Shown here piece by piece: positions 52,008-62,386 of a DNA stretch of 64,000 nucleotides. The position numbers and the translations under genes were made by a program. The notes beneath the pieces are model-generated. The model worked only from the letters and a program-made list of their open reading frames with translations. It did no database searches and was not told where the DNA came from. The stretch lies in the NCBI GenBank assembly GCA_910585965.1, contig CAJUHH010000009.1, positions 1 to 64,000 on the forward strand, in the 5' to 3' direction. Position 1 is the stretch's first letter. Each line of letters begins with the position of its first letter. The stretch is from an uncultured Lachnospiraceae bacterium (lineage in GTDB: Bacteria > Bacillota > Clostridia > Lachnospirales > Lachnospiraceae).

Positions 52008-53678
52008 TTAAAATAATCCGACAATCGCTCCATTGCTGTCCACATCGATCCGCACCGCCGCCGGCTCCTTGGGAAGTCCCGGCATTGTCATAACCGCTCC
52101 TGTCAGCACTACGACAAAACCAGCCCCTGCGGATACATACATTTCCCTTACATTTACCGTAAAGCCTTCCGGCCGCCCCAGCAGCTCCGGGTCATCCGAT
52201 AAAGAATATTGGGTCTTGGCCATACATATCGGAAGATTCCCGAAACCAAGGGATTCGAGCTGCTTCATCTGTTTTTGGGCTGATGCCGCATAACTGACTC
52301 CATCCGCCCCATAAATTTCTTTCGCTACCGTTTCTATTTTTTCTTTCAAAGAAAACGTGTCTTCATATAATACGTGAAACTCGCTTTTCTTCTCTTCCAG
52401 CGTCTCCAGCACCTTCTCAGCTAAAGCGATGCCTCCTTCGCCTCCTTTTTCCCAAACCTGGGAAATGGCAAACTCACAGCCGCGTTTTTCGCAAAAGTCT
52501 CTGACGAACCCGATCTCCTTCTCCGTATCCGTCAGGAAGGAATTGAGCGTAACTACTACAGGCACGCCGTATTTCTGCAAATTTTCTATATGCTTTTCCA
52601 AATTGGCAATGCCTTTTTCCAAAGCCTCCAGATTCTCATTGCCCAGATCCTGCTTTGCCATGCCTCCATTATATTTCAAAGCCCGTACCGTAGCAACCAA
52701 AACGGCGGCATCCGCTTTCAGCCCGCCGATGCGGCATTTAATATCAAAAAATTTCTCCGCGCCCAGATCTGCGCCAAACCCCGCTTCTGTCACGACATAA
52801 TCCGCCATTTTCAAAGCCGCCTTCGTTGCACGGATGGAATTGCAGCCATGGGCAATATTGGCAAACGGCCCTCCATGCACTAGTACAGGCGTATGCTCCA
52901 GCGTCTGTATCAGATTGGGCTTCATGGCATCTCTTAAAAGCGCCGCCATAGCCCCTACCGCCTGCAGATCACCGGCTGTCACCGGCTTCCCTTCATAATT
53001 ATAGGCAACGACCATTCTCCCCAGCCTTTTTTTCATATCTTCCATATCTTCGGCCAAGCAAAGCACCGCCATAATCTCCGATGCGACAGTAATGACAAAG
53101 TGGTCTTCCCTGACAGTTCCGTCCATTTTATTTCCAAGCCCGACTACCACATTGCGGAGTACCCTATCATTCATGTCCAGGCATCTTTTCCATACGACCT
53201 GGCGCGTGTCTATGCCGAGGGCATTTCCTTGCTGAATATGGTTATCCAGCATGGCGGCCAGCAGATTATTCGCGGAAGTGATCGCATGAAAATCCCCGGT
53301 AAAATGCAAATTCAAATCCTCCATCGGCACTGCCTGGGCATAACCGCCCCCCGCCGCGCCCCCCTTTACTCCGAAGCAGGGCCCGAGAGAAGGCTCCCTT
53401 AAAGCGATCAATGCTCTTTTTCCCATCTTTCCCAACGCCTGGCCAAGCCCTACGCTGGTCGTCGTCTTTCCTTCCCCTGCCGGAGTGGGATTGATCGCGG
53501 TTACGAGAATCAGCTTTCCATTCGGGGCATCTTTTATTCTTTCCAAATATGCTTCCGAAATCTTTGCCTTATATTTCCCATATAACTCCAAATCATCTGC
53601 TTCAATCCCAAGCCTTGCCGCCACTTCGGTAATCGGCTCCATCACCGCTTCCTGGGCAATCTGAATATCTGTTTTCAT
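52008..53678 (-). CDS. fhs: Formate-tetrahydrofolate ligase
   Basis: Fhs makes 10-formyl-THF from formate, ATP and THF, the entry step of the methyl branch in acetogens and a one-carbon source in other anaerobes. The 556-residue protein shows the P-loop TPAGEGKTTTSVGLGQAL, then GAAGGGYAQAVPMEDLNLHFTGD and HGGPFANIAHGCNS. It is followed directly by folD. No other Wood-Ljungdahl gene is in the window, so acetogenesis is not implied. Confidence 0.97.
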   Translation of the reverse strand: MKTDIQIAQEAVMEPITEVAARLGIEADDLELYGKYKAKISEAYLERIKDAPNGKLILVTAINPTPAGEGKTTTSVGLGQALGKMGKRALIALREPSLGPCFGVKGGAAGGGYAQAVPMEDLNLHFTGDFHAITSANNLLAAMLDNHIQQGNALGIDTRQVVWKRCLDMNDRVLRNVVVGLGNKMDGTVREDHFVITVASEIMAVLCLAEDMEDMKKRLGRMVVAYNYEGKPVTAGDLQAVGAMAALLRDAMKPNLIQTLEHTPVLVHGGPFANIAHGCNSIRATKAALKMADYVVTEAGFGADLGAEKFFDIKCRIGGLKADAAVLVATVRALKYNGGMAKQDLGNENLEALEKGIANLEKHIENLQKYGVPVVVTLNSFLTDTEKEIGFVRDFCEKRGCEFAISQVWEKGGEGGIALAEKVLETLEEKKSEFHVLYEDTFSLKEKIETVAKEIYGADGVSYAASAQKQMKQLESLGFGNLPICMAKTQYSLSDDPELLGRPEGFTVNVREMYVSAGAGFVVVLTGAVMTMPGLPKEPAAVRIDVDSNGAIVGLF

Positions 53679-53681
53679 CGT

Positions 53682-56393
53682 CTATTCCCTTTCCTCTGTC
53701 AGCTGTTCGAATTCTTCCATACTCATCAGCACTTTTCTGGGCTTCGTTCCTTCCTCTTCGCCGACGACCCCTGCTTCGCATAACTGATCCATAATGCGGG
53801 CCGCGCGGTTAAAGCCGATCTTAAGCACTCTTTGCAGCATGCCGATGGATGCCTTATCCTTTTCAATAATGATTCTCCCCGCTTCCGCAAAATACTGGTC
53901 CCGGCCGCTTCCTTCCCCATTTCCTCCCGCAGCAGGCGCAGCCCCTGCATCGATCGTCTGTATTTTCTCCTGCACATCCTCGCTGTAGACATTTCCAATC
54001 GCCTGATTCTTCAAAAAGTCCACCACATCGGACACTTCCGAATCGGATACAAACGCTCCTTGTATTCTGGCCGGTTTCGGGTATCCCTGGGGATAAAAAA
54101 GCATATCCCCTTTGCCGAGTAGCTTCTCTGCTCCGTTCATATCCAAGATCGTACGGGAATCCACGCCGCTGGATACTGCAAAAGCCACACGGCTCGGCAT
54201 ATTCGCTTTGATCAGACCGGTAATGACATCCACGGAAGGCCTCTGGGTAGCGATGATCAAATGTATTCCGGCCGCCCTGGCCAGCTGGGCCAATCGGCAG
54301 ATGGATTCCTCCACCTCTCCCGGGGACACCATCATAAGATCAGCCAATTCGTCCACAATAATCACGATCTGCGGCATCTTCGCCGGAGCATCTTCCCCTT
54401 TCATAGATTCTACTGCTTTATTATATCCTTTCAGATCCCTTACGTTAAAATCCGCAAATTTTTTATACCGCTCCGTCATTTCCGCCACGCCCCAATGAAG
54501 CGCCGCCGCCGCTTTCTTCGGATCCGTCACTACCGGGATCAGCAGATGGGGAATTCCGTTATAGACGCTCAGCTCCACCACTTTTGGATCCACCATAATC
54601 AATTTTACGTCATCTGGATGGGCTTTATATAAAATACTCATAATCAACGTATTGATGCACACGGACTTACCCGATCCGGTGGAACCGGCAATCAACATAT
54701 GGGGCATTTTCGCAATATCCGCCACCACTGTTTTTCCTCCGATATCCTTGCCTACCGCAAAAGACAGGCTGGAAGGAAACGACTGGAATTCGCCGGATTC
54801 CAATAAGTCCCTGAGAGGCACTGCTGCATTTTCTTTATTCGGCACCTCGATCCCCACCGCTGCTTTTCCTGGTATAGGAGCTTCGATCCTGATATCCGTC
54901 GCCGCCAGATTCAATTTTATGTCATCTGCCAGGCCCACGATCTTGCTGACTTTCACGCCCTGTTCCGGCTGCAGCTCATATCTCGTCACCGTAGGTCCCT
55001 GGCTGATATCCGTAATCGTCACTTTCACCCCGAATGTGGCAAGGGTCTTCTGCAAATGTATCGCTGTTTCCTTTAATTGCGTGGAAGAGGCGGCATTTCC
55101 TTTGTTTGCGCCCTTCTTTAAAAGACTGAATGGAGGAAACATATATTTTTTAGGTGCAGACTCTTTTGATTTCTGCATTTCCCTTTCAATATCCGTCGGC
55201 GCCTTTTTTTCATCCGCCGTCCTGCTGCCGCTTTCCGGCAGTCTTGCTTCCGGCCTGGTTCTCGCGTTCCTGACTGCACTCGGATCTTTTCTTTCCTCTT
55301 CCGGCATTTCTATCCTGTCAGTTTCCGGCTTTCTTTCTTCCTCCAGGCCTTCTGTCCGTCCATTCGCCGTAATATGTATCCGATCATATTCACTGGCATG
55401 GAATCCGCCGCCGCTTTCCGCGTTTCCCATAGCCCCACCGCCGCTCACTGCGCTGGCCGCGCCGCCTATCTGTACGACATCCCCATTCCAATCATTCAAT
55501 ATAATTTCGTGAATATCGTCCCGGATAGCCGCAGCTTCTGCCTCCGCTACTGTCACCGCGCCTTTTTCCGCTTCCTTTTTCTGTTTTTCTTTTCCTGCCG
55601 ACAATGTCGTATCCAGCATGACGCCGGACACTTTTTTATCCATTCGGAGAATTTTCGCATCCTCCTTTTCTTCTTCCATAATGCGCCTGTCTTCTTCCCG
55701 TTTCCGACGCATCTCCTGCTGTTCCTGCCTCCGCAGCTGCGCCCGTTCCCTCCGGGCATGGGTTTCCTCCCTTGTCCTCTCATACACTTTCTGTCCGCCG
55801 GACTTCATCCCTTTGACGAACGATTTCTCCGTCAGAATAACGAGGCAGATCACCGTCAGCACGATCAGCAGAAGCACCGTGCCGACCATGGATAAAGAAC
55901 GGAAACTGAGGAACGCCAGCGTTCCCGCCAGCACTCCGCCTCCGCTGTGGTTTTGGCTGCATCGCTCATAAATTTCTTTTACCTGATACATCGAATTTTC
56001 ATTCCAGACCCCAGATGCCAGGTCACATACCATTCCAACAATCAGGAATAAAATCACCGCTGCCGCAAGCTTTCCTGCGGCAATCATGCTTCCTCTGTTG
56101 GAAATGCCAAAAGCTACCGCTAAAAATAATACAACAGGGGCAATATAAGCAAGGATGCCCAATAAACCAAACATGACATCGCTCACTATATTGCCTGCCG
56201 TTCCTACCACCCCAAAATTACATAAGAATAAAAAAACTGCCAGCGCGAATACGCCAATCAGTATCACTTCATTTTTAATCGCGCTGTCTATGGGTTTCGC
56301 CCGCCTGGATGTTCGGCTGTTTCTGCCCGTGCCGGATCGTCCCGACGTTCTTTTTCTCCCGGAAGCGCTTCTTCTTTTCTGCCCGGATGCCAT
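53682..56393 (-). CDS. ftsK: DNA translocase FtsK/SpoIIIE
   Basis: A hexameric DNA pump acting at the division or sporulation septum. The 903-residue protein has four N-terminal membrane helices (about 45-185), a long charged linker (about 200-410), the motor domain with Walker A HMLIAGSTGSGKSVCINTLI and Walker B IVIIVDELADLMM, and a C-terminal winged-helix gamma domain (QRVLKIGFNRAARIMDQLCEAG) that reads KOPS-type sequences. fhs follows 3 bp after its stop. Which of the septal roles it serves cannot be told. Confidence 0.96.
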   Translation of the reverse strand: MASGQKRRSASGRKRTSGRSGTGRNSRTSRRAKPIDSAIKNEVILIGVFALAVFLFLCNFGVVGTAGNIVSDVMFGLLGILAYIAPVVLFLAVAFGISNRGSMIAAGKLAAAVILFLIVGMVCDLASGVWNENSMYQVKEIYERCSQNHSGGGVLAGTLAFLSFRSLSMVGTVLLLIVLTVICLVILTEKSFVKGMKSGGQKVYERTREETHARRERAQLRRQEQQEMRRKREEDRRIMEEEKEDAKILRMDKKVSGVMLDTTLSAGKEKQKKEAEKGAVTVAEAEAAAIRDDIHEIILNDWNGDVVQIGGAASAVSGGGAMGNAESGGGFHASEYDRIHITANGRTEGLEEERKPETDRIEMPEEERKDPSAVRNARTRPEARLPESGSRTADEKKAPTDIEREMQKSKESAPKKYMFPPFSLLKKGANKGNAASSTQLKETAIHLQKTLATFGVKVTITDISQGPTVTRYELQPEQGVKVSKIVGLADDIKLNLAATDIRIEAPIPGKAAVGIEVPNKENAAVPLRDLLESGEFQSFPSSLSFAVGKDIGGKTVVADIAKMPHMLIAGSTGSGKSVCINTLIMSILYKAHPDDVKLIMVDPKVVELSVYNGIPHLLIPVVTDPKKAAAALHWGVAEMTERYKKFADFNVRDLKGYNKAVESMKGEDAPAKMPQIVIIVDELADLMMVSPGEVEESICRLAQLARAAGIHLIIATQRPSVDVITGLIKANMPSRVAFAVSSGVDSRTILDMNGAEKLLGKGDMLFYPQGYPKPARIQGAFVSDSEVSDVVDFLKNQAIGNVYSEDVQEKIQTIDAGAAPAAGGNGEGSGRDQYFAEAGRIIIEKDKASIGMLQRVLKIGFNRAARIMDQLCEAGVVGEEEGTKPRKVLMSMEEFEQLTEERE

Positions 56394-56461
56394 ACCTCAT
56401 CCTCCGTTTCTGAATCCGCCTGCATTAACTCATTAACTTATATAGTATAGCATCTGAGAGA

Positions 56462-57193
56462 TTAATTGTCACCAATCATTTCATGCAGATGCTGCATTGC
56501 CTCTTTAATTCCTCCCACCTCATTGATGATCCCTTCATTTACGGCTTCCTGCCCTACCAGTATCGTCCCCACATCTTTTGTCAGCACCCCGGTCTCCATC
56601 ATCAGCTCTTCCAGCCTCGCCTTGCTTATCTTGCAATGGCTGCATACAAAGCCCGTAATCCGATTCTGTATCTGTTTAAAATAATCGAATGTCTGCGGCA
56701 CGCCGATCACCATGCCGTTCATTCTCACCGGATGAATCACCATCGTGCCTGTCGGCACAATATAAGAATAATCCGTGCTTGCGGCAATCGGTACGCCAAT
56801 GGAATGGCTGCCTCCCAGCACCAAGGATACGGTAGGCTTGCTTAGGGAAGCGATCATCTCCGCGATGGCCAGTCCGGCCTCCACATCCCCTCCCATCGTA
56901 TTGAGCAGGATCAAAAGGCCGTCTACCTCGCAGCTGTCTTCGATCGCCGCCAGCTCCGGCAGTATATGCTCATATTTCGTCGTCTTGGAAGTTCCGTTCA
57001 GATTATCGTGGCCTTCCACTTCCCCGATAATCGTAATGAGGTGGATTTTATGTTTTTTGTCATTTTTGTCCAGCGTGACCTGGCCGGTATTTTCAATCCT
57101 GTCCTCGCGGTGTTTTTCCTCCTCTGTCTTTTTTCCTTCGTTTTTTTCCTTGGTATCCGTATTTTTTGTATTTTTTGATTTCTGATTTCCCAT
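56462..57193 (-). CDS. ClpP-like serine protease, TepA type
   Basis: A protein of about 243 residues with a charged N-terminal tail (1-55) and a ClpP/crotonase-like domain. The probable nucleophile is the serine in LVLGGSHSIGVPIAAS and the base is His in MVIHPVRMNG, as in the TepA/YmfB group, which is placed upstream or downstream of ftsK/spoIIIE in many Firmicutes. The tail suggests a cytoplasmic location. GGAGG precedes the ATG at 57193. Confidence 0.85.
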   Translation of the reverse strand: MGNQKSKNTKNTDTKEKNEGKKTEEEKHREDRIENTGQVTLDKNDKKHKIHLITIIGEVEGHDNLNGTSKTTKYEHILPELAAIEDSCEVDGLLILLNTMGGDVEAGLAIAEMIASLSKPTVSLVLGGSHSIGVPIAASTDYSYIVPTGTMVIHPVRMNGMVIGVPQTFDYFKQIQNRITGFVCSHCKISKARLEELMMETGVLTKDVGTILVGQEAVNEGIINEVGGIKEAMQHLHEMIGDN

Positions 57194-57279
57194 ACAAACC
57201 TCCATATCAAAATTATAGGATTATGACCTCAGTCTTTAGTTTGCATGGTAATACAGTTTTTATACGAACAAGCGCAAGA

Positions 57280-58803
57280 TTAAATGTCAAAATCATCCGA
57301 TTCATCCACGGGAATATCGAACTTCATTTTTTCCCATTCCACCAGCCTGTCAAAATCCATTTCCCTCCGCACATGTTTTTTCGGAAGCGGAAGCGGGTTC
57401 TCAATCAATTTTACCCCCGATGCCTCTTTCTCCTCTTCCTCATCCTCCTGATCCATGTCCTCCAGCACAAGCTCCGGCACCGTCACTTTCTCGGCTTCTC
57501 CCGTCCCTTGACCAGTACCCATGGAAGCTATGCCAAGCCCTGCCAAAACCGCCCATGCGAAAGCAAAAAGAATCCGATATCCAAACGGACTGGCCGCCCC
57601 CGCATGGCACATGGCCGCAGCCAGCAAAAGCAGGATCCATACATCCTGTTTCTGTTCCTTATGGAACCAAAACCCTGCTGCCAGCAGCATATTTCCAAAG
57701 CAAAGGACAGCTCCGGCAATCGGATCACTTTCCGGCCCTTGCAGAATCCATGCGCTTCCTTTCCAAGAAAGCTGGCCTGACCATGTATTCCATATATCTC
57801 CAAAAGAAGAGCCTGATAATGCCGCATCCCCCGCAAGGGAACAAAGCATAGCGATTACAGCCCCCAACAGACAGAAAAGGAAAATCATGCCGCTGTCCCG
57901 AAATCTTTCTCTCCACGCCGCTTCTTTCCTGTCTCCTTCCATGGCTCTTTTTATACAGAGTCCCCCGGCCAACAACAGCAAAAGCAAGCCTGACCGATCC
58001 AGAAAGCCCATGACCCCGATATACACTCCCGCCAGAAAAAAAGCAATACAAGAAGCCTTTTTTTCCTTCACCATTCCACATTGCCCGATAAGTAAAATGC
58101 CCAATGAACACAAAGCAAAATAAAAGGTTTCCGGCTCCAGCTCATATATTCTTCCGGCATAGGATGGCAAAAATGACAGAATTGCCACAATCCAAAAAGC
58201 TTCTGCCTTTCCGGCCAGCCTCCGAATGCCCAAATAAAGCACCAGCAGCGTCACGACCTGCAGCACTGCTTGTAATGCCAATCCTGCCGCTGCTTTGTTC
58301 CCGCTGAAAGAAAACACAGCCGAAAGAACTAAGGCATAACAATAAGAAGCGCCATGAGCAAGACTTGGCACTCCTCCCGCATTGTCTATAAAAGCCATGT
58401 CATAAAAAAGGCTGTCCCACGGCTCATCCCGACGCTCCAGCATCTGGATCCGATAAAAAGCAGCCGCTGCCAATAAGCAAAGAACAAGGACAACTTCTAC
58501 CGTCTGCCGGAGGCGAAGTCTTTTCCAAAACCTCCCCCCCGAAGATTTTGCCGACGCTCCTGATACAGTTCTTGCCAGCAGGTCTGCCAATGCACTGGTC
58601 GTTTTATGTCCGACGAACCAGCATACCTCTGCCAGAACCGCCATTGCCAGAACCAGTCCCTCCGCCGTATACTGGTCCCCCCCAGACAGCATTTCCATAG
58701 CTGCCGGCAGATTACCTGCGGCCAATGCCGCCGTAAGTACCACAAAAGACATCCACAGCAGATAACTGAACCACGTTTTTTTCATTTTCATGTTATTATT
58801 CAT
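57280..58803 (-). CDS. Polytopic membrane protein, glycosyltransferase-39-like
   Basis: A 507-residue protein with about 11 membrane helices and an acidic C-terminal cytoplasmic tail (MDQEDEEEEKEASG). The first large loop (LERRDEPWDSLFYDMAFIDNAGG) holds acidic residues as in GT-C mannosyltransferases such as the PMT type, but the match is loose. The donor and acceptor are unknown. The metY gene lies 10 bp upstream, so it is likely co-transcribed. Confidence 0.65.
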   Translation of the reverse strand: MNNNMKMKKTWFSYLLWMSFVVLTAALAAGNLPAAMEMLSGGDQYTAEGLVLAMAVLAEVCWFVGHKTTSALADLLARTVSGASAKSSGGRFWKRLRLRQTVEVVLVLCLLAAAAFYRIQMLERRDEPWDSLFYDMAFIDNAGGVPSLAHGASYCYALVLSAVFSFSGNKAAAGLALQAVLQVVTLLVLYLGIRRLAGKAEAFWIVAILSFLPSYAGRIYELEPETFYFALCSLGILLIGQCGMVKEKKASCIAFFLAGVYIGVMGFLDRSGLLLLLLAGGLCIKRAMEGDRKEAAWRERFRDSGMIFLFCLLGAVIAMLCSLAGDAALSGSSFGDIWNTWSGQLSWKGSAWILQGPESDPIAGAVLCFGNMLLAAGFWFHKEQKQDVWILLLLAAAMCHAGAASPFGYRILFAFAWAVLAGLGIASMGTGQGTGEAEKVTVPELVLEDMDQEDEEEEKEASGVKLIENPLPLPKKHVRREMDFDRLVEWEKMKFDIPVDESDDFDI

Positions 58804-58813
58804 TCCTTATGGT

Positions 58814-60097
58814 TTATATTTTATCCAACGCCTGTTCCAAATCCGCTATGATGTCATTTTTATTTTCGATCCCCACCGAAAGCCGGATCATATCGGGAGC
58901 AACGCCCGCCTCCATAAGCTGCTGGTCATTCATCTGCCTGTGCGTATGGCTCGCCGGATGCAGGATACTGGTACGGGCATCCGCTACATGCGTCACGATA
59001 GCGGCAAGCTCCAAATGGTCCATCATTTCGGCCGCCGCTTCCCTTCCGCCCTTCAATCCAAAGGAAATGACGCCGCATGTCCCATCCGGCATATATTTTT
59101 TCGCCCGCTCATAATATTGGTTTCCTTCCAGCCCCGGATAATTGACCCAGGCAACCTTTTCATGCTTTTCCAGGTACGCCGCCACAGCCAGGGCATTTTC
59201 ACAGTGTCTTGGCATCCGCAGATGCAAGGTTTCCAATCCTACATTGAGCAAAAATGCATTCTGCGGCGACTGGATCGCCCCAAGATCCCGCATCAGCTGG
59301 GTCGTCGCTTTCGTAATATAAGCCAGTTTCCCGAATTTTTCCGTATACGTAATCCCATGGTAGGAGTCATCCGGCGCACAAAGCCCCGGATATTTATCGG
59401 GATATTTCCCCCAGTCAAAATTGCCGGAATCCACAATAGCTCCTCCTACGCATAGGGCATGTCCGTCCATATATTTGGTCGTGGAATGGGTGACGATATC
59501 TGCCCCCCACTCAAAGGGCCTGCAGTTGATCGGCGTTGCAAACGTATTATCCACAATCAGGGGAACCTCATGGGCATGCGCGATTTTTGCAAACTTCTCG
59601 ATGTCCAGCACGACCAGCGCCGGATTGGCAATCGTCTCTGCCAGCATACATTTCGTATTTTCCCGGAACGCCTTATGAATCTCTTCTGCCGGCGCATCCG
59701 GATCCACCACCGTGCAGTCGATCCCCATCTTCTTCATCGTCACCGTCAGAAGGTTAAAGGTTCCTCCATACATCGTGGAAGACATTACCACGTGGGAACC
59801 GGCTTCGCAAATATTAAAAACCGCATAATAATTCGCCGCCTGTCCCGAAGAGGTCAGCATTGCGGCCGCCCCTCCCTCCAATTCGCATATCTTCTGCGCG
59901 ACAAACTCATTGGTCGGATTCTGCAGCCGGGTATAGAAAAATCCACTCTCCTCCAGGTCAAACAACCTGCCCATCTGCTCCGATGTTTCATACTTAAATG
60001 TCGTGCTTTGATAGATCGGAAGCACTCGGGGTTCCCCGTTCTTTGGTTTCCAGCCTGACTGGATACATATTGTTTCCCTTCCATACTCTTTGCTCAT
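58814..60097 (-). CDS. metY: O-acetylhomoserine sulfhydrylase/aminocarboxypropyltransferase
   Basis: A 427-residue PLP enzyme of the Cys/Met class that makes homocysteine from O-acetylhomoserine and sulfide. The PLP lysine is in VTHSTTKYMDGHALCVGG; other marks are the phosphate-binding SSGQAANYYAVF and RLSVGIENKNDIIADLEQAL at the end. Its length excludes the shorter cystathionine enzymes. It follows yebC by 34 bp. No S-box leader is visible there. Confidence 0.93.
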   Translation of the reverse strand: MSKEYGRETICIQSGWKPKNGEPRVLPIYQSTTFKYETSEQMGRLFDLEESGFFYTRLQNPTNEFVAQKICELEGGAAAMLTSSGQAANYYAVFNICEAGSHVVMSSTMYGGTFNLLTVTMKKMGIDCTVVDPDAPAEEIHKAFRENTKCMLAETIANPALVVLDIEKFAKIAHAHEVPLIVDNTFATPINCRPFEWGADIVTHSTTKYMDGHALCVGGAIVDSGNFDWGKYPDKYPGLCAPDDSYHGITYTEKFGKLAYITKATTQLMRDLGAIQSPQNAFLLNVGLETLHLRMPRHCENALAVAAYLEKHEKVAWVNYPGLEGNQYYERAKKYMPDGTCGVISFGLKGGREAAAEMMDHLELAAIVTHVADARTSILHPASHTHRQMNDQQLMEAGVAPDMIRLSVGIENKNDIIADLEQALDKI

Positions 60098-60131
60098 TCC
60101 ATGCCCTCCGTTCCCTTACGTCCATGGCGCA

Positions 60132-60860
60132 TTATTCGTTCCAATTGTGGTAAACAGCCTGTACATCGTCATCGTCATCCAGCATGTCCAACGTTTTCTG
60201 CAAATTTTTTACCGCTGCTTCGTCCGTCAGATCCACATAATTCTGGGGAATCATCGTCACTTCCGCAGATATCATGGCAATGCCCGCCTCTTCCAGCGCC
60301 TTATTCACTCCGTCAAAGCTGTCCGGGTCAGTCACGATTTCATAACTGTCCTCTTCCTCTGAGAAATCTTCCGCCCCTGCATCCAGCGCTATCATCATCA
60401 GATCATCCGCTTCCATGGAGCATTCTTCTTTATCGATAATGATCTGCCCCTTCTTATCAAACATAAAAGACACGCATCCCGGCGTACCGATGCTCCCCTG
60501 CCCTTTCGTAAAGGCATTCCTTATATTCGCCGCCGTGCGGTTCTGATTGTCCGTCAGGGCATCCACGATAATGGCAATTCCTCCCGGGCCGTATCCTTCA
60601 TAAGTAACATACTTATAATTGACATTCCCCACGTCCCCAGCCGCTTTCTTGATGCCGCGCTCGATCGTATCATTCGGCATATTATTTGCTTTCGCCTTTG
60701 TAATTACCTGGGCAAGCTTGAAGTTATTGGCCGGGTCCGGGCCACCCTCCTTGACTGCAACGGCAATCTCCCTGCCGATAATCGTAAAAATCTTTCCCTT
60801 GGCCGCATCATTTTTTTCTTTCTTATGTTTGATATTTGCAAATTTTGAATGTCCAGACAT
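60132..60860 (-). CDS. yebC: YebC/PmpR family protein
   Basis: A 242-residue YebC family protein that starts SGHSKFANIKHKKEKNDAAKGKIFT, the invariant N-terminus, and has GPGGIAIIVDALTDNQNRTAANIR. Members act as DNA-binding regulators and in translation of poly-proline stretches. It lies 3 bp after the CorC-type gene stop and 34 bp before metY. Confidence 0.95.
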   Translation of the reverse strand: MSGHSKFANIKHKKEKNDAAKGKIFTIIGREIAVAVKEGGPDPANNFKLAQVITKAKANNMPNDTIERGIKKAAGDVGNVNYKYVTYEGYGPGGIAIIVDALTDNQNRTAANIRNAFTKGQGSIGTPGCVSFMFDKKGQIIIDKEECSMEADDLMMIALDAGAEDFSEEEDSYEIVTDPDSFDGVNKALEEAGIAMISAEVTMIPQNYVDLTDEAAVKNLQKTLDMLDDDDDVQAVYHNWNE

Positions 60861-60863
60861 ACC

Positions 60864-62276
60864 TCAACTCTCCTTTTTATTGTTGTTTTCCTCCGCCTCG
60901 GCCTCTTCCGGCTCCGGCAGCTTTATTTTCGTTACTAAAACACTTTGTATCATCTTATTTTCTACCGATAAAATTTTGAAATTATAACCATCCACATCGA
61001 TGTCAAAATCTTCATCTTCTTCCGGAATCTTATCCAGTTTGGAAATCAGGAAACCGTTCAAAGTCTCAAACTCCTCTTCTTCAAACGATATGGCAAAGCG
61101 CTCTTCCAGCTCTTCCAACGGAGTTTTTCCTTCTATAATATATTCGTCCGCATTGTCCGTAGCCTCGATATGCTCTTCGTCTTCATCATATTCGTCCAGG
61201 ATATTTCCCACGATCTCTTCCAGAATATCCTCCATAGCCAGCAGCCCGGAGGTTTGTCCATATTCATCCACCACGATCACCATCTGCGTCTTGGTTGACT
61301 GCATCATCTGGAACAAGGCATCGATATTCTTCGTTTCCGGGATAAATACCGCCTCACGCAGCAATCCCTCTATCTCTTTCACCGGAAGATTCTTATTCTC
61401 CCCCTCTTCCCCAAGGGCATGCATGCGCATCGCATCCCGCAAATGGAGGATGCCTATAATATGATCCAAATTTTCCTCATATACGGGAAATCTGCTGTTA
61501 CTATTATCCAGCATGAATTCTATCGCTTCTTTCAGCGGCGTGCTGCCTTCCACGGCTACGATCTGGTTCCTGTGGGTCATGATGTCATGGGCTTCTTTAT
61601 CCCCGAATTCGAAGATATTGGTAATCATTTCCGCTTCAGTAGCCAGAAGCACTCCTTGTTCATGGCCTTCGTTTACCATTGAAATGATCTCTTCCTCCGT
61701 GACATCCGACAAGCTGTCATCCAGCCTCATTCCGAACAGACGCAATATCCCGTTTACGCTTACCGCCACAAGCCCCGTAAACGGAGAAAGCGCTTTCATC
61801 ACATAATATACGGGATTGATGCACATATAAGCCCATTTTTCCGGATATCTGGCTGCCAGCTTCTTCGGAAGCAGCACTCCGAAAGTCAATAATATGTAAG
61901 TCAGTACCGCTACTGCGCAGATCAGGGTCAACGCTCCCGTCACTTCCGCTCCTATGGCTATCGCTTCAGGGGAATCCGGTTTCACGTAAATCTCCAGCAG
62001 CCTCCGCATCCCTCTGATCCAGATGCCCAGATAAAAGCTGCCCATGACAATATTGATCAACGTCACGATCAGCTGCACCATATTCACGTATTTCGCCGGT
62101 TCTTCTATAATAGCTGCCAGCCGGCGGGATTTTTTATCGTTTTCTTCCCTGGCTTTCTTTTCAATATCCTTGATATTCAAGTTATTGATCGCCGACCCGA
62201 ATCCGTAAAAAAACATATCGGTCAGAATAAGAGCTATAAATAAAATCATACTGGCAGTAGGCCCGCCATCGTCCAT
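60864..62276 (-). CDS. CNNM/CorC-type membrane protein (hemolysin family)
   Basis: A 470-residue protein with an N-terminal DUF21/CNNM transmembrane domain (about 1-190, three to four helices), two CBS domains (about 215-345; MTHRNQIVAVEG and FMLDNSNSRFPVYEENLDHIIGILHL) and a CorC_HlyC domain near the end (YIIEGKTPLEELEERF). Such proteins export or regulate magnesium or other divalent ions; haemolysis is only the historical name. A good promoter precedes it. Confidence 0.92.
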   Translation of the reverse strand: MDDGGPTASMILFIALILTDMFFYGFGSAINNLNIKDIEKKAREENDKKSRRLAAIIEEPAKYVNMVQLIVTLINIVMGSFYLGIWIRGMRRLLEIYVKPDSPEAIAIGAEVTGALTLICAVAVLTYILLTFGVLLPKKLAARYPEKWAYMCINPVYYVMKALSPFTGLVAVSVNGILRLFGMRLDDSLSDVTEEEIISMVNEGHEQGVLLATEAEMITNIFEFGDKEAHDIMTHRNQIVAVEGSTPLKEAIEFMLDNSNSRFPVYEENLDHIIGILHLRDAMRMHALGEEGENKNLPVKEIEGLLREAVFIPETKNIDALFQMMQSTKTQMVIVVDEYGQTSGLLAMEDILEEIVGNILDEYDEDEEHIEATDNADEYIIEGKTPLEELEERFAISFEEEEFETLNGFLISKLDKIPEEDEDFDIDVDGYNFKILSVENKMIQSVLVTKIKLPEPEEAEAEENNNKKES

Positions 62277-62329
62277 AATCCCATCTCCTTTTATCCATCC
62301 AAATATATAGACCTAAAGAATCACAGTAA

Positions 62330-62358
62330 ACTATACCATTTAAAGCCCCGGCAGTCAA
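62330..62358 (-). promoter_or_regulatory. Promoter of the CorC-type gene
   Basis: Minus strand TTGACT (-35) and TATAGT (-10) with a 17-bp spacer, about 55 bp upstream of the ATG. It can drive the CorC-type gene, yebC and metY. Confidence 0.8.
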
Positions 62359-62386
62359 GCATGGGGCAGGACATCGGGGCATTTTC

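Noticed and set aside
54652..55512. A 286-codon plus-strand ORF
   Set aside because: Antisense to the ftsK linker; its Ser/Ala-rich composition simply mirrors the linker codons.
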